Source of the DNA: Vagococcus luciliae | Lineage (GTDB): Bacteria; Bacillota; Bacilli; Lactobacillales; Vagococcaceae | Direction: 5' to 3' | Assembly: GCF_024637875.1 (NCBI RefSeq) | Contig: NZ_CP102451.1 | Location: forward strand, 933,001-997,000 | DNA: 64,000 bases | In this document: one piece after another, positions 1 through 7,000 of the stretch | Layout of the letters: each line of letters starts with the position of its first letter | How positions within the stretch are numbered: position 1 is the first letter of the stretch | Program-made: the position numbers and the translations under genes | Notes under the pieces: model-generated | What the model was told of the DNA's origin: nothing | Database searches by the model: none | The model's input: only the letters and a program-made list of their open reading frames with translations

Positions 1-241
1 AGTAGTTGGATTTTGGAAGCAAAATTTTCCACTTGGACTTGTTATCGGAATAGCCATGCTTTGTGCGATTACGATTGCTAACTTAGCAGGAAGCTTGATT
101 CCTATTTTAATGGAGAAACTTGGTTTTGACCCTGCAGTTGCTAGTGGTCCGTTTATAACGACGTTGAGTGATTTGACTAGTGTGTTGATTTATTTTAATA
201 TTGCAGGTTTATTTATGCCTTTAATTATAGGTAGTGTATAA
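1..241 (+). CDS. mgtE: Mg2+ transporter MgtE, C-terminal fragment (5' end outside window)
   Basis: The gene is open at the left edge; the reading frame starts at base 2 and ends at the TAA at 239-241, giving 79 visible residues. They are hydrophobic, with two or three membrane segments and the string ANLAGSLIPILMEKLGFDPA followed by SGPFITTLSDLTSV. That pattern is typical of the last helices of the MgtE/SLC41 Mg2+ channel domain, in which acidic residues such as the Asp in TTLSD line the pore. MgtE proteins normally carry an N-terminal cytoplasmic Mg2+-sensing region, which lies outside the window. A strong terminator follows, so the corA-like gene downstream is probably a separate unit. Family is assigned from recognised sequence, not from a search. 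Confidence 0.8.
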   Translation, partial: VVGFWKQNFPLGLVIGIAMLCAITIANLAGSLIPILMEKLGFDPAVASGPFITTLSDLTSVLIYFNIAGLFMPLIIGSV

Positions 242-257
242 TGAAAATAGAAATTTT

Positions 258-288
258 AAGAAGTCATCATAAAATGGCTTCTTTTTTA
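258..288 (+). terminator. Intrinsic terminator after mgtE
   Basis: A 10-bp stem (AAGAAGTCAT with ATGGCTTCTT, one G-T wobble) and a 6-nt loop are followed directly by a T run. It lies 16 bases after the mgtE stop. Confidence 0.85.
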
Positions 289-318
289 TCAGGATAATTA
301 AAAAAAGGGGAAACGTCT

Positions 319-1221
319 ATGTTGGTTGAACATCAAATAAATTCAAGGTTTGAATGGATTGAGACACATCATTTGTCATCAAGTGAAAAAAACATATTGA
401 GAGAACAGTATCATCTACCAGAAGAAACGCTAGAATATGTAATGGATATCTACGAAAGAAGTAACTATATTACCGATACAGTTAATGATTTGGAATTAAT
501 CGTTATTCATGTTCCAACAAAACAACCAAAAGAGATTCGTTATGTATCTCGCCCAGTTAGTTTTTTAGTAAAGGGAAATAAGTTATTTTCTTTTAATGAG
601 GGTGAGAGCATAGTAAGTTATGATGGGGTTAAAAATACGATTAACCAAGATATTAATTCAACACCAATGATATTTCTTTTCGAATTAATTCGAGAATTGA
701 TAGATCGATATTTGCCAATTTTAAGAGAAATATCAAAAGAGCGTCACCAAATGGATGATTTGTTGACTGAAAAGGTAAAAAATAAAGATTTAGTCCGTTT
801 ATCCTATTTACAACAAACATTAACATTTTTACTTAGTGCTTCAGAAAATAATTTAGAAATACTTGAACAAATAAAGCGTTCTAGATTGGGACAACGTTTT
901 GACGAGCAAACCTTGGAACGTTTAGACGATGCGCTTATTGAAGCAAATCAAGTAGCCCATATGACAGAATTAGAATCAGATATTGTGGATCGTATTGCTC
1001 GTATTTTTGATAGTATTATGAATAATAATTTAAATGATACTATGAAATTTTTAACTGTTTGGTCTTTAGCGTTAGCTATTCCGACATTAATTACAGGTTT
1101 TTATGGAATGAACATTGACTTGCCACGTTTTCCTTCTGATTATGAATGGATATATGTGGTGATACTTTCTATTATTTTAATTATGTGGTTAATTATGTTT
1201 ATTAATCATAAAAGAAAATAA
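319..1221 (+). CDS. corA: CorA-family Mg2+/divalent cation transporter
   Basis: A 300-residue protein of CorA architecture. It has a soluble, mostly helical N-terminal part (residues about 1-240) and two C-terminal membrane helices (about 243-262 and 274-296). The family signature YGMN lies between the helices, in TLITGFYGMNIDLP. CorA proteins form pentameric Mg2+ channels gated by cytoplasmic Mg2+. The ATG at 319 has a GGGG Shine-Dalgarno about 8 bases upstream. The loop after YGMN is short (IDLPRFP), as in many Firmicute paralogues, so the exact ion (Mg2+, Co2+, Ni2+) is not certain. With mgtE before it and mgtA at 42010, this makes at least three potential Mg2+ transport systems in the window. 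Confidence 0.88.
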   Translation: MLVEHQINSRFEWIETHHLSSSEKNILREQYHLPEETLEYVMDIYERSNYITDTVNDLELIVIHVPTKQPKEIRYVSRPVSFLVKGNKLFSFNEGESIVSYDGVKNTINQDINSTPMIFLFELIRELIDRYLPILREISKERHQMDDLLTEKVKNKDLVRLSYLQQTLTFLLSASENNLEILEQIKRSRLGQRFDEQTLERLDDALIEANQVAHMTELESDIVDRIARIFDSIMNNNLNDTMKFLTVWSLALAIPTLITGFYGMNIDLPRFPSDYEWIYVVILSIILIMWLIMFINHKRK

Positions 1222-1331
1222 AAAGAAAATAGTTTATCATGGTATTTTGACTCTTTGTTAAATAGGACGGATGAGTTAAATCCATAAGATGATGAATTTG
1301 AGAGTAATCTCAGATTTATCATCTTTTTTAG

Positions 1332-2471
1332 TTATTTAATTTTTATAAGACCGTTTATCAAGAAAATTCTTATTCTCATGTTGCTGAATGATTTGAATCC
1401 GTACGATACTCTTTTAAGGGTTTTTATATGAGTATTCTTAGCTTCAATTTTTCCATTGGAAAAATCATAAAGAAGGACATTGCGAATACCAGTTTCATAT
1501 GCAAGTAAGTTTTCTAATTTACCTTTAAATAGCCTATCTAAGCTATTAGGTAAGTTTTTCAACAGTTCAAAAAATGAATCAGCATCTTTATTTCTAAAAT
1601 GATACGTTAGTAATTGGAAGCTATCGCAGGCTTTTTTTAGATTTGGAGAGAATGAAAGTAGTCGATCAATCATCATTAATTCTGTTAAAAGTGGATATTT
1701 AGGAGAAGGAAAACTTCTCCATGTTTTGAATTCAGAAATAGAAATAGTTAGTTGATTTATTAAAAGAAATTTCCAATTTGTTTTTAGTTTATTAACCTCT
1801 GATTTTTTCTTTTGGCAAATCAATACCTTCATTTCTCGTACTCTAGATTCATTAAAAGCAGTGTTTAGATGCTTTATAACATGGAATCGATCAATGATAA
1901 CATCAGCAGTAGGAAACACTTTTTTAGTTAATTGAAAATAGGCAGCGTTCATATCAGTGACAGTGACTAATAATTTTCCTTTCTTCCAGTGATGTACGAT
2001 TAAAACAAACGGTTAGTTTATCTAATTTTTGACTTGGTAGCATGCGATCTAAATTCATCTACCATTAAAACGTCAAGAAAACTACGTAGTTTAAGTTGAT
2101 GAGGTAGTTGGGTTTCAACAGACTTAAGCACTTTTAAAACAGTCGTTAATGAGACTTGACATAGCTTGGCAATCAATGTCACAGAGATTTTTTCGGTTAA
2201 CAGTTCTAAGATTTTTAAGGTAGTGAACTTACTAAGATGACAATTTTTTTCAACAATTTAACATTGTGTTATCCAATGATGGAAACATTTTCTATAATCA
2301 AAACGTTGTTTCTTGAGCTTTAAAATAGTAGGTAGGTTTTGATAGGACAATAGGGGAATAAGTCCTTTCAATAATTAGAGTGTTCATTCCATTGATGTTA
2401 GCTTCCTATGTACTAATTAAATTTAAATTGTCATCTGTTATTCTTAGCATTTTTTTGATATGATTATCCAT
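1332..2471 (-). pseudogene. ISL3-family transposase, multiply frameshifted
   Basis: The minus-strand frame opening at 2471 reads MDNHIKKMLRITDDNLNLI and soon hits a stop; the N-terminal start resembles ISL3 transposases. The only long intact piece is the C-terminal 206 residues (1332-1952). It contains VIIDRFHVIKHLNTAFNESR and later YGFKSFSNMRIRIFL, typical of the DDE domain of this family. The start of that piece, VTVTDMNAAYFQLTKK, contains the catalytic-site Asp region. At least two frame changes and one stop separate the pieces, so no active transposase can be made. Transposition, if any, would need a helper copy elsewhere. Confidence 0.85.
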
Positions 2472-2472
2472 G

Positions 2473-2537
2473 ACATGTCGTCTTTTCTATCTAATATTTT
2501 TGTTTGATACTTAAATTTCACTAGATAGACGACATGT
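2473..2537 (-). repeat. Inverted repeat beside the ISL3 transposase start codon
   Basis: The arms are ACATGTCG plus TCTATCTA on the left and TAGATAGA plus CGACATGT on the right. All 16 positions pair, with a 5-base insertion in the left arm. The hairpin sits immediately upstream of the transposase start at 2471 and would bury its translation start if transcription entered from outside. Confidence 0.6.
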
Positions 2538-2557
2538 TTTTAAATAAAATAAACTAA

Positions 2558-2596
2558 AAAGGACTGATGAATCAGATTTTGATTCATCAGTCCTTT
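2558..2596. terminator. Large bidirectional hairpin inside the ISL3 relic
   Basis: A perfect 17-bp stem (AAAGGACTGATGAATCA and its complement) with a 5-nt loop. A T run follows on the minus strand. It would stop readthrough from flanking genes into the transposase. Confidence 0.7.
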
Positions 2597-2689
2597 AAAT
2601 TATAGATTCACGTTTTTTAGTTTTTGTATGTATTTAAACCCACCTGCTATATGGGTAGTTTTAAAGAGCTTCTAGCGTGGTATTAAAAA

Positions 2690-2965
2690 AGCCTCCTAAG
2701 ATGATAAGATAGATTTGGTTTCCTGACTACAAACTATCTTATTATCTTAGGAGGTAGGAGATTTCTTATGAAAATGGACAATCAAAGTTTATCACACACA
2801 ATATGGAAATGTAATAATCACACAGTTTTTGAATCAAAATATAGAAGTCAAGTAATTTATCGAAAATCTAAACAAAGTATAGGAGAAATATTATGATATT
2901 TGTGTGAAAGAAAAGGCGTTGAAATCATTATATGTTCCTTGGCAACTAAATCTTTTAGAGAATAA
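2690..2965 (+). mobile_element. IS200/IS605-family relic (left end and part of tnpA)
   Basis: Bases 2690-2753 form a long imperfect hairpin (GCCTCCTAAGATGATAAGATAG pairing with the run ending TCTTAGGAGG, shown here only in part for length). A hairpin before tnpA is characteristic of IS200-type left ends. The tnpA start follows at 2768. The element breaks off after about 65 codons and no right end is visible. It directly abuts the right end of the ISL3 relic. Confidence 0.7.
2768..2965 (+). pseudogene. tnpA: IS200-type transposase TnpA, truncated N-terminus
   Basis: Reading from the ATG at 2768 gives MKMDNQSLSHTIWKCNNHTV and then KYRSQVIYRKSKQSIGEIL, a TGA at 2894-2896, then YLCERKGVEIIICSLAT. 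This matches the start of IS200 HUH transposases, which typically read HTKWNCKYHIVF, then RRQVIY, then LCERKGVEI. The gene has an in-frame stop and ends long before the catalytic HUH and Tyr motifs. It is non-functional. Confidence 0.75.
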
Positions 2966-3367
2966 AAAATAATTTGATTATTTTTACTCATATTTTGTTT
3001 TTTTAACATTGAAATCTGATATTTTCTCTATATTATTTTCTTTTTCAATTTAGTAATCTAAAGAATATGTTTAAAAAATTATCATACTTTTTTTGTAATA
3101 AATTAACACGATATACTTTACAAAAAAATAAAATTACATGAAATTTTTCAAATAAAAAAAATCTGATTTTATTGATTTAATAATGTTTTTTTAAAATCAA
3201 TATATATTTTAAAAAAAAAAAGTTAATTAAAAATCCTTTTATTATAAAAAAAGTTATTAAGTATGAAAATAACTACTATATAAATTCAGACATATATTTT
3301 GTTTTTATTTTAATCGTTATTGTATTATATAATAGCGCTGACAATAAAATATTAGGAGGAAAAAGAT
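2966..3367 (+). promoter_or_regulatory. AT-rich intergenic region with the adhesin promoter
   Basis: About 400 bases of extreme AT content lie between the IS200 relic and the adhesin. The only usable signals are near the end: a TATAAT at 3328-3333, preceded by a weak TTATTT at 17-bp spacing, and a strong AGGAGG at 3354-3359, eight bases before the TTG start at 3368. I see no gene in the rest. Such AT-rich tracts upstream of surface protein genes are common in accessory DNA. Confidence 0.5.
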
Positions 3368-4057
3368 TTGAATCACAAAGAGGGTTATAAAAAAAGGTAC
3401 AAAATGTACAAATCAGGAAAATTTTGGGTAGTTGCAGGTCTTTTCTTTTTAGGTAGTGTAGTAATCAGTGATGTACATGTATATGCACAAGAATCAGAAA
3501 TAACAACAGCGGAAGTAGTTACGGAAGTGATGGAAATTGGAGACCCTGTCACTGAAGAAGCGACATCAGCTAAAGAGCAATCTAGTGTATTAACTTTTGG
3601 AAAACAGGTTAGTACAGTTCAAAAAGTAGCACCTTTAACTAATGTTGAAGAGGAACACAAAAATGAAGTCAATGAGAATGTAGAATCAGTAGAGGCAGAG
3701 GATTTTATTTTAGTAGTAAATCCAATCAAAGATACTGATACAGTGATTACTGGAATTGCGAATAAAAATGCTTTAGTAACTGTAATGGATGAACAAGGAA
3801 ATATTTTATGTGAAGGACGAGCGGATGAAGAAGGTAATTTCTTAATGTCTATGAATAGTTTATCCAAGCATTTTCAAATTAAAGTTAAATCCAACTCTAA
3901 TGGTAACGAATCAATACAAGATGTCGTAGTAAATAAGGTTGAGGAAGTTACTGCTACAGAAAAAAGAATTGTCAAACAATCTAGAAGTGAGTCTTATAAA
4001 GAAAATATTACCTCTAAAAATAAATTGAATCCTAATCTTTTTGGAAGTAGAGTGTGA
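3368..4057 (+). CDS. 5' part of a giant LPxTG adhesin: KxYKxGKxW signal and N-terminal region (frameshifted)
   Basis: TTG start with AGGAGG eight bases upstream. Residues about 14-40 read KMYKSGKFWVVAGLFFLGS and end near VYAQES, a KxYKxGKxW-type export signal with likely cleavage after VYA. Next come an acidic, low-complexity stretch (residues about 40-110) and a degenerate Ig-like module (about 111-190; NPIKDTDTVITGIANKNALV). The frame ends at TGA 4055-4057, while the rest of the adhesin runs from 4041 in the next frame. Removing one T from the T5 run at 4038-4042 would fuse both into about 2,170 residues, from export signal to LPQTG anchor. As read, this piece would be secreted unanchored. 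The cause could be a real phase-off allele, recent decay or a sequencing error. Confidence 0.85.
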   Translation: MNHKEGYKKRYKMYKSGKFWVVAGLFFLGSVVISDVHVYAQESEITTAEVVTEVMEIGDPVTEEATSAKEQSSVLTFGKQVSTVQKVAPLTNVEEEHKNEVNENVESVEAEDFILVVNPIKDTDTVITGIANKNALVTVMDEQGNILCEGRADEEGNFLMSMNSLSKHFQIKVKSNSNGNESIQDVVVNKVEEVTATEKRIVKQSRSESYKENITSKNKLNPNLFGSRV

Positions 4058-7000
4058 ACCACAGAGCTTTGAAGATGTTAAATCGGTTTCTCTAAATACT
4101 AATAAAAATGCTGGGGTTTCTGTGCTACCTAATACCGATTTTGAAACGTTAGAAAATTGGATACACCGTAATCGAAATGGTTCGGGTCCTTACAGTGATG
4201 TTAGAAAATTTAAAGAAGCAGATCAAGATGGGTTTTATAGAGGAATTGATGAAAAAAATAAAGAAATGAATGTTGGTTATAGACCTAATAAGGATGGAAG
4301 TATTAGTATAAAGCATTATAATACGAGTAATATTTATACGTATAGTTTAATGTCTTTGAGTTCTCCTTTAGTAGAAGGAAACAGATATAAAATGATTTTT
4401 AGTACAAATTATCCTACTTCAAATAAAAATGTTAAAGTCAAATTTAGAATTGCAGAAGAAAGTAAAGTTTTAGATACCAAATATGGTGGTTTTAAGATAA
4501 AAGTAGATGGAAAAGGTGTATCATATACAGATGATTGGATTACGCCCAAAAATGGATTACATGAACTTGAATTTACTAGCAAAACTAATGAGAGTGTTTA
4601 TATTGAAATTAGAACTAATGCTGCTTCAAGTGGTACAATAGACTTTTCAAATATAAGTTTTGTAGATATCACTCCACCAGGAAATCCTATTCTTAATCCT
4701 ATAGAGGTTAATGATACAAAGATTACAGGAAAAGTATCTCAAAGTGATATGGAGCAAGGTGGGAGAACTGTTCTAGCGGGTGACATAGTAAATATTCTGA
4801 AAATAGAATCTGATGGCACAGAAACGCTTTTAGGAACAACTACAGTTAATGAAAATAGCGAGTGGAGTTATTCTCTAGAAAATCCAGCTAAATCTAATCA
4901 AGTATATAAAGTATATATTACTAATCCTAATTCTAAGATTGATAGTGAGAGTGTAACAAAACAAGTACCTTTTTCAGCGGACTCACACAAACCAGAGCTT
5001 AACCAACCTACTGAAGGTGACGAGTCAATCACAGGTAAAGGTCAACCAGGTGATAAGATTGTCATTACTGACAAAGATGGTAATGTGATCGGTGAAGGTA
5101 ACGTGGGAGAAGACGGTAAGTTTGAAATTACTCCAACTCGCCCATTAGTACCAGGTGAGACAATCACAGCGACACCAAATACAGATGGCAAAGAAGGCAC
5201 ACCAAGTGACACAACAGTAGCTGAAAAACCATTTGACAAAGACTCACACAAACCAGAGCTTAACCAACCTACTGAAGGCGATCAAGTGGTAACCGGTACA
5301 GGGACACCAGGAGACGATATTAAGTTAACGGATAAAGATGGTAATGTGATCGGTGAAGGTAACGTGGGAGAAGACGGTAAGTTTGAAATTACCCCAACTC
5401 GCCCATTAGTACCAGGTGAGACAATCACAGCGACACCAAATACAGATGGCAAAGAAGGCACACCAAGTGACACAACAGTGGCTGAAAAACCATTTGACCA
5501 AGATGCACATAAATCAGAGGTTAACCAACCAACAGAAGGCGACGAGTCAATCACAGGTAAAGGTCAACCAGGTGACAAGATTGTCATCACAGATAAAGAT
5601 GGTAACGTGATTGGTGAAGGAGAAGTGGGAGAAGATGGTAACTTCAATATCAAACCCGAACGTCCATTAGTACCAGGAGAAACAATCACAGCGACACCAA
5701 ATACAGATGGCAAAGAAGGCACACCAAGTGACACAACAGTGGCTGAAAAACCATTTGACCAAGATGCACATAAACCAGAGGTTAACCAACCAACAGAAGG
5801 CGACGAGTCAATCACAGGTAAAGGTCAACCAGGTGACAAGATTGTCATCACAGACAAAGATGGTAACGTGATTGGTGAAGGAGAAGTGGGAGAAGATGGT
5901 AACTTCAATATCAAACCCGAACGTCCATTAGTACCAGGAGAAACAATCACTGCGACACCAAGTACAGATGGCAAAGAAGGCACACCAAGTGACACAAGAG
6001 TGGCTGAAAAACCATTTGACCAAGATGCACATAAACCAGAAATTAACCAACCAACAGAAGGCGACGAGTCAATCACAGGTAAAGGTCAACCAGGTGACAA
6101 GATTGTCATCACAGACAAAGATGGTAACGTGATTGGTGAAGGAGAAGTGGGAGAAGATGGTAAGTTTGAAATTACACCAACTCGCCCATTAGTACCAAAC
6201 GAAGTAATCACTGCGACACCAAGTACAGATGGCAAAGAAGGCACACCAAGTGACACAAGAGTGGCTGAAAAACCATTTGACCAAGATGCACATAAACCAG
6301 AGGTTAACCAACCAACAGAAGGCGACGAGTCAATCACAGGTAAAGGTCAACCAGGTGACAAGATTGTCATCACAGACAAAGATGGTAACGTGATTGGTGA
6401 AGGAACAGTTGATAAAGATGGTAACTTCAATATCAAACCCGAACGTCCATTAGTACCAAACGAAGTAATCACTGCGACACCAAGTACAGATGGCAAAGAA
6501 GGCACACCAAGTGACACAAGAGTGGCTGAAAAACCATTTGACCAAGATGCACATAAACCAGAGGTTAACCAACCAACAGAAGGCGACGAGTCAATCACAG
6601 GTAAAGGTCAACCAGGTGACAAGATTGTCATCACAGACAAAGATGGTAACGTGATTGGTGAAGGAGAAGTGGGAGAAGATGGTAACTTCAATATCAAACC
6701 CGAACGTCCATTAGTACCAAACGAAGTAATCACTGCGACACCAAGTACAGATGGCAAAGAAGGCACACCAAGTGACACAAGAGTGGCTGAAAAACCATTT
6801 GACCAAGATGCACATAAACCAGAGGTTAACCAACCAACAGAAGGCGACGAGTCAATCACAGGTAAAGGTCAACCAGGTGACAAGATTGTCATCACAGACA
6901 AAGATGGTAACGTGATTGGTGAAGGAGAAGTGGGAGAAGATGGTAACTTCAATATCAAACCCGAACGTCCATTAGTACCAAACGAAGTAATCACTGCGAC

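Larger units (their letters stand above)
1249..2676 (-). mobile_element. ISL3-family insertion sequence relic
   Basis: The left end begins near 1249 with GACTCTTTGTTAAATAGG, and the right end near 2670 reads, on the minus strand, AGCTCTTTAAAACTACCC. The shared CTCTTT and the strings ACTACCCATAT and CTCTTTG are what I recognise from ISL3-type ends. Between them is a broken transposase on the minus strand, preceded by two large inverted repeats (2473-2537 and 2558-2596). I see no convincing 8-bp target duplication, so the exact ends are uncertain by several bases. The first 150 bp recur at 10021-10170. Confidence 0.75.

Noticed and set aside
1241-2686. Target site duplication GGTATTTT/GGTATTAA around the ISL3 relic
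   Set aside because: Only six of eight bases match and the right end would have to be shifted away from the CTCTTT end.
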